A DNA stretch of 64,000 nt from Trichosphaerium sp. ATCC 40318 (lineage: Eukaryota > Discosea > Flabellinia > Trichosidae): the NCBI GenBank assembly GCA_038496445.1, contig JALMLS010000448.1:277296-341295 (forward strand). Direction: 5' to 3'. The notes beneath the pieces are model-generated. The model did not search any database, was not told the origin of the DNA, and was given only the letters and a program-made list of their open reading frames with translations. The position numbers were made by a program, and so were the translations under genes. This document shows, piece after piece, positions 27,120 to 38,143 of this stretch (the first letter of the stretch is position 1; each line of letters begins with the position of its first letter).

Positions 27120-28054
27120 TAGTGCAAACTTAAGGGATGTCGATTAACTAGTGCAAGCTTACTTCTCGCGTACAAACCAGGCTACAGTGGTTTATCGCAA
27201 CACTCTTATTATAGAAATGGTGTTTTCCATGGATTGTTCAAAACGTGGTCTGCTGACGGACATCTATGGCGGAATATGACTTTCGTAAACGGAATACATG
27301 AAAGAGAGTGCAGGATTTATCATTTTAATGGTTCATTGAAGTGTAGTCAATATCTTGATGGCAAACTTCATGGAGAGTACAAGAAAATGTATAGCTCTGG
27401 TAATATACATACCCATTGTTTCTATAATATGGATAAGAGAGAGGGATCGTACAAGCAATGGAAGAACAAGGATGCTCATCCGTGTATTGAGAGTACTTAC
27501 CCCTATGATAAACGCATAGGAAGGTACAAACGAAGGTATAAAAAAGGTGAATGTGTACTACTTTGTACCTATAATCATAGAGATAAGCAAGAAGGTGATT
27601 GCAAAATGTGGTATGGCACTGGACAATTGAAAAAACATTGTGAGTACATCAACGGGGAAAAGTTTGGCGAATCAACAATGTGATACAAAAGCGGCCAAGT
27701 GAAGAAGTTACAAAACTACATCAATGGTGTTTTAGAAGGAGAGGTCAAAGAGTGGTATGAAAGCGGTCAAGTGAAGAAACAACAAAACTACGTCAATGGT
27801 AAGCTCGGAGGAGAGAGCAAACAATGGTATGAAAGTGGTCAATAGCAGCTACACCGAAACGAAGATGAGGACAAAACGTGGTATAAAATGGTCAAATGAA
27901 ATCACATGAGTATAGCACTGATGATAAAAGATGTTGTAAGACATGGTACGAAAATGGTCAAATACAGCTGGACATAGCATATAGCAGAAACGGAAATGGA
28001 AAAGAAGCAACACAATGGCATCAGAATGGTCAAATTAAGAGAGTTTTTAACTAG
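27120..28054 (+). pseudogene. Decayed MORN/YwqK-type repeat gene
   Basis: Repeats of about 22-24 residues in the style of MORN_2/YwqK proteins, e.g. GEYKKMYSSGNIHTHCFYN, GDCKMWYGTGQLKKHCEYIN, KEWYESGQVKKQQNYVNGK and TWYENGQIQL. There is no ATG at the head of the frame. TGA replaces the Trp codon at about 27681, a TAG interrupts at about 27843 (GGTCAATAGCAG), and a one-base shift near 27887 moves the remaining repeats to another frame until the TAG at 28052. TGA is a normal stop in neighbouring genes, so this is decay and not a variant code. No introns are visible. Such repeats are common in bacteria and in large DNA viruses of protists as well as in eukaryotes, so transfer is possible but unproven. 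Confidence 0.7.
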
Positions 28055-28192
28055 CGAATATTGACAGGCTTAATTTTCTGCTAATTTTCTCAAACTTCAA
28101 ACCACAATTTTTTTTGCATTTCAAAACGTTAGACTCAAAAATGATTCCGCGTTTTGTTCCTTTGAGATGCAATTTAGAGTATAGTGCTTCAT

Positions 28193-28264
28193 CGTTTCTT
28201 GACTGAGAGGTTAAAGTAATATGCTAATAACATATTTTCGCTGGTTCGAATCCAGCAGTAACAA
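28193..28264 (+). tRNA. tRNA-Ile(AAT)-like sequence, possibly a pseudogene
   Basis: D arm ACT-GAGAGGTTAA-AGT, anticodon arm ATATG-CTAATAA-CATAT (perfect 5-bp stem, U33 and A37 in place, anticodon AAT), 4-base variable loop and T arm GCTGG-TTCGAAT-CCAGC are all well formed. The acceptor stem CGTTTCT / AGTAACA has two mismatches (positions 1 and 5), and no canonical Ile D-arm sequence is seen. It lies next to a decayed gene. It may be a degenerate tRNA or a tRNA-derived repeat. Confidence 0.5.
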
Positions 28265-29225
28265 ATTCTAAGCACACCTCGCTATCATCTCTTTATTTTG
28301 CAGTTACAATTGTTTGTTGGGCGTTTGCTTGCCAAATTAACTCAATGCACCAAGAAATACAATCGATTGTTGCGTTACTATTTTGCCGAGGAGAACTGCA
28401 ACACGTTTATGGTTGAAGTACCTCCACAACTGCTGCGGTGCTCTTAAAGGCTGCACCAAGTCGGAGTTCCAAAGATCATTCACGGCTATTGCGGACGCAC
28501 ACATACCCTATAAGCTTTGAACGGCAATGTAGCACCTCCACATGGCATATGTCACGATTGTAAACTATCCGATTGCTCAGAGACTTACTTTGAAAAAAAA
28601 CCAGGTTTGTAGTGTTCAATGAATCTTCTTTAGATTGGCTAACATTGTCAATATAAGGGAGACACGCTTGGGAGGAAAGACGCTCAGTCTTTGGTGGCTC
28701 TAGCATAGCCACACGAGCGGATTTATTCCACATTTAAGAACACTCGTGTGATTGCAAATGTGTTTGAGGGAAAATTTAGGAGACGAATATAACGTATCGT
28801 TATGACTACCAAGCATGCAAAAAAGTTAAGAATTTTCTTTGTTGCTGCAAGAAATGTCGCACCAAGCCTACTGTACAACGGATTATGAAAATTGACGGAA
28901 CCAGAGAGCGTAATGCAATTGTGAAGAAACTACAAAAAAAAAATATTTTGAAAGTGTTTTCTCTTCCATGGTCAAGGGCGAAGTCTTGAACTATGATGAA
29001 ATGGTCATATGTGACACTTGCCAAGTATTTCCACTTCCTTTGTGATTGTACACTCCCTAGATTGATAAAAAAACAACTCACAGAACCAGCAACAATAAAT
29101 AACAAAACGCAGGAACTTTTTTTGCATCAAAAAAATTCGCTCCTTTTCTACTTTAGCTATTGTATCATAAATATTTAGGACAGCATTTTGGTATTATGAG
29201 AAGCTTTATTAATTTGGAAAGCAAC
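28265..29225. other. No clear gene
   Basis: Contains scattered short open frames on both strands (for example 28476-28733 minus and 28806-29105 minus) with no recognisable motif and no consistent splice pattern. It could be a decayed element, since it adjoins the broken MORN gene, but nothing identifies it. Confidence 0.4.
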
Positions 29226-31771
29226 TCAAGCAGAATAGTCATCAGAGTCCGAGTCATTATCTTGAAAACTAAGTTGTGTATTCTTAGTCTCTTCACGTGT
29301 TTTACGTAAAGCTTCATCCTCTTCTTTGTCTTTCTCCTGTCTATCATTATATACTTTGAACCAGAAAGGACTTTCTTTAGTCTTATCAGCATACTTCAAC
29401 AACGCTTCCCTTGGATCCTCACCTGAAGAAAAAGAAAAAAAGTCAACAAGACATCCACACAAAAAAAAACCAACAAATATCACGTGTAACAACACGTGTT
29501 ATGATATAATATAGTAAAATATATCTAACGTACCAAACGCTTCTTTTCTGACCAACTGTTTGAGTAAATGCTGTGAAACGCTTGTTCCCAACTTTCCTCC
29601 TTTACCCGGACCAGCAACAGGTGCTTCTGGTCTAGCCGATAATCTAGGGTCGAGTTTTGCCTTTTTTCGTTGTGTTTGGCGTGAAGGTTCATCCCTGAAC
29701 ATCTTTATAGCATGTGGTGTCTTGATACGAACATAAGACTTATTTGTATCCTCGATTGTTCTCTTCCTAGCTTTTTTCACAACACTCAAAAGAACACCCT
29801 TTGTCGAGTGTTCTGGAGAGTATAAACAGTGCACGTGATTATCAGCACAACCCACAAATATTTGATTAATATGGTCATTCCATGCAATAGCAATAACAGA
29901 ATCCTGGGATACAGCTAAACAAATAAATCAGCACAACAATGAGAAAACAAAAAAAACACTCGCGACATGCTCAAGCGGACTGTCCATACAGTCTTTTTGA
30001 TTAGAACACGTACGTAATCGTTTTACAATCTCAAGTTTCTTCTTATCAACAAACACAAGATCTCCTGTTCCTTCTCCACGACGACAAGAAGTACCACAAA
30101 CAATTAGATCATCCTTTGGACTAAACAAGCAACTACTCTCATCATAGCGATTACTCAAGTCTGAGAATGTCTCCAAAGGTCTAGTAAACTTTCTTACATC
30201 CCATACTACAAGATACAGTAAACAAACAAATCCATTACGGACAAAAACTCCTCAAATGATGTACCTTTCAATGTGTCATCACGGCCACGAGAGATAAGTG
30301 TACGAGTATCTGAAGAGAAAGCTAAACTTGAAGTATCTGTTTTAGGTGTATGCGCTTTAAGTGCTTGCTTCTTAGCACGGGTATATGGTCCTAGAGATTA
30401 AAAGTTAATAGCTGATAGCATAAACATTGCAGACTGAAGGGGTTCTTTGAAGGGAATCGAGAGCTTCACTCTTGAGAGATTGCGTACCTTTACCAGAGTA
30501 TAGATATATACCACCATCTTGCGATGCAGCAGCAATGTATTTATTATCTTTAGAGACAGTGAACGTAGATACAGGCACTTTAACAACGCCGCCACGATTT
30601 CCTTTTACTTTAATTACTTCTTTTTGTTTACCAGACTCATAATCCCATATTCTATCATAAAAAATAAGCCACCATACGAACACATAACGTATGGTCACCA
30701 TGGAATAAAAGAAAACCATGATGGAAACCAAAGAAGAACAAGAAAAACAAATTTCCAAAAAAAAATAAACTGTCGAATGAAACTTGGCTGTAGTTGGATA
30801 TAACCTAGCTTACCTTACTGTAGAATCAAGTGACGATGTTAAACAAAGTTTATCATCTGTTGGATGCCACATACAATGTGTCAAACCGCCAATATGACCT
30901 GAAGTATGCTTCATATCTGCAATATACATATACCCTTTCGCAAACGTCTGTACTTTCTTTCCATCGCGTGTGAATACTCTAGCTTGCATACCAGCAGGTG
31001 CCACTATAAATCTTGATCCCTTTTTAGAGTAGGAAAGAGCTTAAAACGTTAGAAGAAAGCAAAACAAAACAAAAATATAAAATGACGATTAACGCCCAAA
31101 GCAAGCTTCTAATCGCTTGTTTTTAATTGATATATACGTATAAACACATACCTTTAATAGGTTGACCTTCCATAGGTTCCAAATCCCTGAAACAACTCAA
31201 CCGTTGATCCATACCAGCAAAATTCCAAAATCGACATTTATAATCTAAACCTCCAGAGATCATACGACTCCCAGTTTTATCAATAGTCAATGCTGATACA
31301 GCTTTTGTATGACCTTTTAAAAGGACTTCATGTGTTATAGGTAAATCATAAGGATCATCTTCTACCTCTTCATCAACTTCGCCCATAATGACATCCAATC
31401 CTGTTTTTTCTCTTGGTTTTTTTCCAAAACCAGGTTCAAGTTGTGGAATTGTATCAAACCCAAACTTCAGGATTGGAGCAGGAGCTTTATTCTTTGCTAT
31501 ACGACGCTCCTTTATTTCATCTTCTACTGTCTTTGAGGCTGGTACCTAGAAAGAAGCTGTGTAAGAGAAAAAAACGTCTATTTGCAATAAATGAGAATAG
31601 GCAAAAAAAAAAGTTCTCAGACGCGTTTTAATGATCGAGTTGCTATGGTATTTTTGATTAAGAGGTTTTTTAACTTACTACTTTTCTACGCCTTGTTTTT
31701 TCGTAGGCTGAATTCTTAATATCTTCAACTGTAGGTTCTTGAAAGTCTATTATTTGTGTTGCTTGCGCCAT
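29226..31771 (-). CDS. WDR70: WD40 protein WDR70
   Basis: Spliced gene of about ten exons. Start MAQATQIIDFQEPTVEDIK, then LPITHEVLLKGHTKAVSALT opens the WD40 propeller; further blades include SRMISGGLDYKCRFWNFAGM, GGLTHCMWHPTDDKLCLTSS with DSTVRIWD, VSKDNKYIAAASQDGGIYLY and SRGRDDTLKVWDVRKFTRPL. RFWNFAGMD and the family-typical KMFRDEPSRQTQRKKAK tail identify WDR70 (gastrulation-defective homologue), a nuclear propeller protein linked in other species to CRL4 ubiquitin ligase and histone H2B ubiquitylation. The C-terminus is acidic (QDNDSDSDDYSA). Length is in the family range. The intron at about 29440-29530 carries two CACGTG sites. Confidence 0.9.
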
Positions 31772-31819
31772 AACAGTTTTTTTAACTGGTTGTTCTGTTT
31801 TCAAAGGTTAGTTTACATT

Positions 31820-32102
31820 ATTGGTGCTAGGAGACGCTCTTCTTCGCGAAATAAGACATAAAAAGGTGTAACGAATAATTATTTCACGTACTTGGTCGAC
31901 GTCTGCCAAAACCCTTCATTTCGCGCAGTTTGCGCTACATAGGTGTTAGAAAAACAGTAGTAGCGAGATAAACGAAGCTGTCAATGAACTGTATAACACT
32001 GAGTGCGTATGAATGCACAGCGTTAACGACACGGTTTTTTGACTATTGCGTATTTGTTTCTAAAGCTTTACCATCTCTTCGAGTTCCTCTTCGTCTTCCA
32101 TT
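31820..32102 (-). CDS. Possible 34-residue microprotein
   Basis: ATG at 32102 gives MEDEEELEEM up to a GTAAAG donor; after an intron, RKLREMKGFGRRRP runs to a GTACGTGA donor, and a third small exon ends LLAPIM. Acidic head and basic middle. Splice sites fit local usage, but at this length chance is a real alternative. The family is not recognised. Divergent from RPS28, about 560 bases away. Confidence 0.3.
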
Positions 32103-32665
32103 GTGACAATAAGATAAAACGCCTATTGCTTGCCTTTTCTAACAAAACTAAGTCAACACTGGTGTTTATTGCCCTCCGCTGTTTTTCTACATAGTTTTTT
32201 CTCGCAAGAACCACTCGCCCTCAGGAGCTGTCCGTCTCAAACGCTTATAACAGCCACGTGCAATTTTACTACTCTTTCAAAAAGTGTCTACAGTATTAGA
32301 GGAGTACCAGACGGTATATTTGGGTCCCAAACAACATTTTGCTGTTTGTTTAAGCAACTATTTTTGTTTTGTCTAAGTCACTGAGTTTCTGAATTTTTTA
32401 TTCGTAGCTTAATCGCCATCGTTTCTCGTTGTTAATTAATAGGTACGACGTCCTCACCTTCATAGTATATAGCCGCATTAGCATAAAAGCCTTTCAAATC
32501 AGCACATTTCTATGTATTTATTTTACTACCGCTATTGGCGTAGCGCGTGGCGTAATTTGAAGCTATTTTATGATACTTTGTATCGTTTCTCGAGATTTTC
32601 AACTGGTGTTTTAATCTTGCCTAAAATCGCTTCATATCGCTCACATCACCGTAGATTCTAGAAAA
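32103..32665. promoter_or_regulatory. Upstream region of RPS28
   Basis: Contains an 84-codon plus-strand frame (32130-32384) that I treat as chance, one CACGTG near 32257 and AT-rich sequence to the RPS28 ATG. No confident promoter box. Confidence 0.35.
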
Positions 32666-33123
32666 ATGAGCACAGAAAATCCAACAGTTGAAGGAGGTGA
32701 GGCACAACCAGAAGGAGAGAACCGCGCCATATACGCAAAAGTATTGAAAGTTCTTGGTCGTACAGGTACAGAAAAACGCTAAAATATGAAAACAAAGCCA
32801 TTTTATGGCAAAAGTGGTATAAAGTTATAAATCTAACTGTTAAAAGGCCGACGTGGTGGTGTTACACAAGTTCGCGTTGAACTAATTTCCGAAGGCGATA
32901 AGAAGCGTGTTATGTTGAGAAACGTCAGAGGACCAGTCAGAGAAGGTTCGTTAGCCTCTAATACGCTACACAAAGCGCATTATCGAAAAAACATTTTTTG
33001 GAAGCGTCAATTCCATCAAAATTGCCTCATTTACGTTGTATTAATTGTTTAAACACTTACGTTGTGACAGGTGATATCTTATTTCTACTCGAATGCGAGA
33101 GAGAAGCACGCCGACTCAGATAA
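32666..33123 (+). CDS. RPS28: Ribosomal protein S28 (eS28)
   Basis: Three exons: 32666-32765, 32847-32945 and 33071-33123, with both introns GT-AG. The core KVLKVLGRTGRRGGVTQVRV, MLRNVRGPVREGDILFLLE and CEREARRLR is the classic eS28 sequence, including the conserved GPVREGD and ESEREARRLR-type end. It is a component of the small ribosomal subunit near the mRNA exit. At about 83 residues it is longer than the usual 65-69; the excess is an acidic N-terminal extension (MSTENPTVEGGEAQPEGEN) before the conserved part. A later start is not available, since no in-frame ATG lies before the conserved core. Confidence 0.95.
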
Positions 33124-33504
33124 AAAACATGAAAAAAAACAGTCACTTTGTAAAATGCTGTACACAAAGAATTTTGTTCTCGACGAGAGTGTTATTCATT
33201 ATTTGTTATGATTAAACATAAATTAAAGAACGAGAATATTTTTACATAAGTACAATCGTCTTGTTTTATTATTATTGAAACATCTTTGTTTGAGAGCTTT
33301 GTTTGACGCGACTTCTAGTTCGTGCATTGTTTTGACAAAAAAAAAGAACAATGCCTTCTTTCATAAGTCGCCCTCTTTGCGTTTGATACGAGATCGCATT
33401 CATTTGCGCCAACGCCATGGACTAAATATGTACATGAATTTGTTTCTACGCATCATCCAATTGTATCTTTTTTTAAATGTTAATTATCACAACGTTATGC
33501 GTGG

Positions 33505-33849
33505 TTATTGTTGATGCGTTTTAGCGTACCTTTGTGTTTGAAGCGTTTTTTCTAAATTATCAATTGTACCAGACAAGTATGTTTTCGCCTGTTGTTTTCG
33601 TTGGTACTGCTTGAATTGGTCTTGTTGCATTTTTTGCTGCTGTTTGAAGGCTGCTTCAGCTGCGTCTGCTGCAGCATCAGTTTTAGGAGCTCCAGGTCGT
33701 CGAAATCGCTGGGTGGCGTGTACTACACGATTTGCGAGGCCACGGACAAATGTTTGAAATACTGGGCTCTTTAATATCTGTGGTACGACGTACATACGCG
33801 CAGCGTTGAATAAGAGCCTGAGCAACGTCTGCTGCCACATTGTATTCAC
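33505..33849 (-). CDS. Small hypothetical protein with hydrophobic N-terminus
   Basis: Single open frame of 114 codons from ATG at 33849. The N-terminal 40 residues (MNTMWQQTLLRLLFNAARMY onward) form an amphipathic or mitochondrial-type segment; the middle has RFRRPGAPKTDAAADAAEAA and the end is a Gln/Lys-rich probable coiled coil (KQQQKMQQDQFKQYQRKQQ). A GTACGC near the end could be a donor, so the last residues may differ. No family recognised; a small organelle-membrane protein is a guess. It converges with RPS28. Confidence 0.55.
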   Translation of the reverse strand: MNTMWQQTLLRLLFNAARMYVVPQILKSPVFQTFVRGLANRVVHATQRFRRPGAPKTDAAADAAEAAFKQQQKMQQDQFKQYQRKQQAKTYLSGTIDNLEKTLQTQRYAKTHQQ

Positions 33850-33978
33850 CTGTCACTTTACTTTGGCTTAAGCAGTGAAATCATCTTTCTTTTTGTTGAA
33901 ATAACTACTACGTGAGCTCAACAACAACAGTAGATTGTTACATTTATATTTTTTACAAGTTATTACTGTTTTGGCGGT

Positions 33979-35254
33979 TTAAACCATATCATTAATGAAG
34001 CTAAACGTGGGATCGTAGTTGTCTAGGCTCATGCTATTGTGCAACGGCTCTAGTTCATCCCAGAAAGATTCATAGTCTGCACTATTTGTTAAACAGTCTG
34101 CAAAGGTACTATCTTGGACAGTAGACGGTTTTGGTCGCGTTGGTTTCGCCTTATCCGCTACACTCTGGTACCGCCTTCGTTTTTTAACGCGTTTTGGTTG
34201 TTTCTTTTCCTTTGCATCCTTTTTAACAGGAGCACGTTTCTTGGTACGTTTAGAGCGTGGTGCTGTCTTTTTGACACGCTTTTCCTTATTCACGTCAGTC
34301 TTTTCAACCAAGAGCACAACGTACCTTCTTAACTCCTTTTTTACACGCACTAGATGGTACTGGTGCAACCAATACTGAACCTGACGCCAAGATATGCTCT
34401 TGACACATTGTGTCATTCGTTAAAGGTTGCGGTGGTTCTAAAAAGGCGTAAGGGAGTGATGGTACGCCATTTACAAGGTTGTATTTGTACCATATGTCAA
34501 CCGCGATGTTGAAGCGCTTCGTCCCTGTAACTCGAAGTGATGTTGTAGGGGATAATTAACATTTGTTTTTTGTTGTTGTGGTGGCTTTGTAGATTCGCAC
34601 CAAGACATAGTTCTTCTCATTTGTTGTGTTTTACGCCGTTTATTAGGTGATGAACTAAAAAGAGAAGTTTGAGCACGTGTTCAAAATGCGTAACTAAATG
34701 AAAAAAGCATGGCGATCGATTTTTTTTGTTGAGGATAAGAAGAAACTCTTCGAGTTTTTATTCCTCGTCTTGAACACTTGGAGTACCTCAATTCACCGCT
34801 TCCTCGCTTATTTGTTACAGGTCGTACAATGCTGCAATTTTTATTCAGATCCAAGCGCTACATAGCACGTGATGGTTAGATCTTTGCTTGATCAATAAAA
34901 AAAAACGAAAAGAGAAGTGAGTAATTTGCGTACCTGAGCTTGCATTGCAGGTGGAGCGCTGTGAGTAAGTGCAAACGAATGCCTGCGTGCCTATGGACAC
35001 GTAAATACTATTGCTGAAATTGATCAGGGATAACGCACTAGTACAGGCGCTGGAGGGTAGTGATGATGACTGCTTCTGCCAGAGAACGGTGCTTGTATGT
35101 ATCTCGGATAGTTTAAGTAGTAATTGTTATCGTATGGCTGTACATATCGATTATCAACTCTTGGCGGTGCTAAATAATTGATATGAACATCAAACAATTT
35201 TATACAGATTCCCGTAAGGAAACTTGTTTTAACACGTGCGGTTGGATTAAACAC
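33979..35254 (-). CDS. Hypothetical basic low-complexity (nuclear?) protein
   Basis: Several exon-like blocks on the minus strand with plausible splices: PPRVDNRYVQPYDNNYYLNY (about 35190-35040), RRHSFALTHSAPPAMQAQ (about 34995-34935), LDLNKNCSIVRPVTNKRGSG (about 34850), SSPNKRRKTQQMRRTMSWCE (about 34655), and a long last exon with KKTAPRSKRTKKRAPVKKDA and an acidic end (YESFWDELEPLHNSM, ending FINDMV at 33979). The overall pattern, Tyr/Pro/Gln-rich then strongly basic then an acidic aromatic tail, resembles a DNA-binding or transcription-related protein. Reading frame across the middle introns is uncertain, and the gene start is not fixed. Confidence 0.4.
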
Positions 35255-37470
35255 GTTTAACCAAACTATTTTGTACTTGTTTTAATGCCGTACATATAAA
35301 TAAAGCCTGTGGGGCATGATTCCGCTCTCTGTATGTATTCTCTTCCCTGTATGCCATAAGAAGCGTTTTTTTGTTCTATTAGTGTTTTAATGAATTGAGT
35401 AGTAATGTAGGTCAAAAATAGTTGAAATAGGGTATTTATCATGGTAGAAGAAGCGTAAGGTGAACTATGTTCTTAATTGGCGCCTTATGATTTCGGCAAT
35501 TTCTTTTTAACGTACGATTTTGGCACGTGTTACACGTGGTCGTTTATTTTGTAGTACGTGTTATTCAATAACAGTAACTGATAAGAGTTTTATTGTTCTG
35601 AAATAACTTAGCTGTTTAATTAAGTTCAGCTGAACCACTGTTAGGTAGGGTAGCACTGCCTCTTCACTGGTAGTAAATGATATGAATTCCATTTTGTTGT
35701 TAACTTGTATCACAGAACAAAGACAGTTCTATAATTAAAACGGATGTATGCATGGTATGTTGGTGATAGTTGTACAGGTAATACTCAATTGTATTGCAAG
35801 CGTGGTGATTTATTTTTGCGTTTTAGTAGAAATCAGAAGCTACCTTTGACTGTCATCTTGAAGGTTAGAAAAGGCGCAAGAAACATGCTAAATGGTATGT
35901 CCGTAGTTGTTCGGGAGTAGGTTTTGTCTCTTTAACGTTGTTAAAATGGTGTGCAACACGCAACAAAGTAGTGCGATTCTAAGATACGAATGTGAAATTA
36001 ATATTGTTCGTGGTGGTGTAAAAGAATGGAATATCTGTTACATGTGTATGATTACCGGTGCACGAGCTCGCGAACAAACGCTTTCCCGCAAGTGATCAGA
36101 GCAAAGGATTCATCTACGTCTTCATTCGTTTGTTCAGTAGATGGCAAGGTTTGTTTTTGAGCCTCCTGCTTAAACGTGTATAGGATAGTGAGTAACTGGT
36201 TAGCGAATTGTAAAACTACACAAAGTAGAAATGGAGTTTTCTTATTTTTTTTCCGGTAAACTACTGGCAGAGTTGCTACACTTTAGTAATCGCGTGTTTC
36301 TAGACGCTCTTGAACATACACTCTACTTGAACGTGTATGTTTTTTTTTGGTGGAGATAACGCTGGAACGTGAGGCTGTATTGTGCAACACTAAAATAATA
36401 TTGTGCGTACCCTTCAAGTCACGACATTATCTGAAATAAGGCATAGTGATTTTGATTATCAGCATTGTATCTATTGTGAGCGAACCAAAGTCTACTGAGG
36501 GTCATTAATCCTACGCAGTTTTCGAACGGTTGCCAACCGCGTAAACCGGTCAGTATGTAGATCACGGAAAGCGCTTGTATCCTATGGGTCGCAACAAGCT
36601 GATGAGCAGTGTTTACGCGTTTTCAACTGTGATCACTGTTGTTGGTGCATAACCAGCTCAAAAGAGCTTTAAAGTATCGTGAATCTAAGAGGTATACGTT
36701 GTGGGTCTTGCTAATGCATTAGAGTCTACAAAAAGAAAAGGCAAATGCTATTTTGAGCTGAAAGAGCACCAAAAAGGTTACAGTGGCACTACAGTTATGC
36801 GATCATCTCTCATAATACATACAAGCCTGTTTGAGAGCAAGAGTCAACTGAAAATCGGTAACGGTACGATCACGTTTTTTTTGAAACCGAAAAGGCAGGT
36901 AACAGGTTCAAATCGCCGCCAACGCTATAATTCATTTACGTTATAAAATCGAGACATGTTTTGAGTGACAAGCGCGTGAGGGAAGCTACAATGGAAAGAT
37001 CAACCTTTTTTTGGATCAGAACAACACAAAAACACCTTGCTTTACATTAATAACATAGCCCCAGTAAAAAAAGGTTGATTACGCAAATTCTCGGTTCTCC
37101 ATATTCTTATTGCCTTAATATCCATTTTAAATATAGAATAGCCTCAAAATACGCGTAGAAGACACCACACGGTAACGCAGAAACCGGTGTATGTTGCATT
37201 TAAGTCTTTTTTGAATTTCACTTTTTTTCACATTTGTTTCTCAACAAGGTACTCTCGATTTACTTCATAACTCCACATCTTAAGTCTCAACATCGAAATC
37301 CGTATATATGCTATCATTTCGCCTTGATATGCTTTGATTAACCTGTACAACGCATTGGACCGGTTTTCTCAAAAACCGTAGCAAACCACAATTTTTTTGC
37401 AATAAGAAATTACTTTATCTAGTGGAAGCATACGAATACTACAACTATAATATCTATACTTCTGCTTGAC
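35255..37470. other. Gene-free interval
   Basis: About 2.2 kb with no recognisable gene. Open frames at 35907-36095 and 36701-36946 lack motifs and plausible splice contexts. Two CACGTG sites lie near 35524 and 35534. I looked for tRNA and other RNA genes and found none that folds. Confidence 0.45.
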
Positions 37471-37740
37471 ATGTCAAGACTACTCCGAGCAGTGCGAAAG
37501 TACGCTCGTAAAAAATACGATTCTCTACTGGGCAGACCATTAGTGATTAAAGTCACGGTCACAGTCCCTAAAAGCATCCTGGTTCAAACCAGACCAAACT
37601 ACACCTACGCTCTGACTTGGGACCCACAGGTAGAAGACCTCTACTACCCACCTACAGGCGTATCAAATATCATAATGATATCCAGCTACGACGACGATCT
37701 AGCAAAAATGGCATTCGAAGGCGGAAGCCCAAGAATGTAA
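37471..37740 (+). CDS. 89-codon ORF followed directly by an A-rich tract
   Basis: Single-exon frame MSRLLRAVRKYARKKYDSLL to MAFEGGSPRM with TAA inside the start of an A-tract. The N-terminus is strongly basic and amphipathic; the middle, VIKVTVTVPKSILVQTRP, is beta-like; the end is acidic. Base and codon use is richer in C and G than the neighbours (many ACC, CTC, GAC codons). No family recognised. The A-tract right after the stop suggests a reverse-transcribed copy or the 3' end of a non-LTR element; a host microgene is the alternative. Confidence 0.4.
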   Translation: MSRLLRAVRKYARKKYDSLLGRPLVIKVTVTVPKSILVQTRPNYTYALTWDPQVEDLYYPPTGVSNIIMISSYDDDLAKMAFEGGSPRM

Positions 37741-37792
37741 AAAAAAAAAAAACCAAAAAAAAAAAAAAACCAAAAAAAAAAAACTAAAAATC
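37738..37792. repeat. A-rich tract, (A)nCC pattern
   Basis: Runs of 12-14 A separated by CC or CT, starting within the TAA stop of the preceding ORF. It looks like a poly(A)-type tail or a simple repeat. Confidence 0.8.
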
Positions 37793-38143
37793 CAAAACTT
37801 TTGCTAGAAAAAGTCCCTTGCAACAACAAGAGGCGGTTGCACCCTTTTTGCTATCAACCTAGTAAGCAAAGTGAAATTGCTCCTTGAATTGGAGGAAGTA
37901 AGGAAATTATTTTGACACTTTCCTTTTTTGTAGACAATCCAAAAAAGCTATTCCAACAATTTGATTTATCACTAGTACCTCCTATACCAGACTTGATGTA
38001 ATGCGCTTAAGATGTGTTCTACAAGTGTGCTTACCCATGATAATTATTTGGGCGACAAGCAGCTCCGTAAGCTATTCTCTTCTGAGTGAATTCGTCAATT
38101 TTATTCGTGCTACCATTTCTCAACAATCACAACGTACTGCCCA

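Noticed and set aside
27681-27683. TGA read as Trp (variant genetic code)
   Set aside because: TGA ends the F-box/LRR, transaminase, kinase and WDR70 genes, so it is a stop; the MORN gene is simply broken.
28265-29170. Transposase remnant
   Set aside because: Translated fragments in all frames are short and show no catalytic motif.
34330-34416. Homeodomain-like WRQVQYWLHQYH in a minus-strand frame
   Set aside because: The match is limited to a few residues, the frame upstream is closed, and a competing frame gives a better exon; not enough to call a homeodomain.
36890-36925. tRNA T-arm-like GGTTCAAATC
   Set aside because: Flanks do not form a T stem and no D or anticodon arm is found upstream at the right distance.
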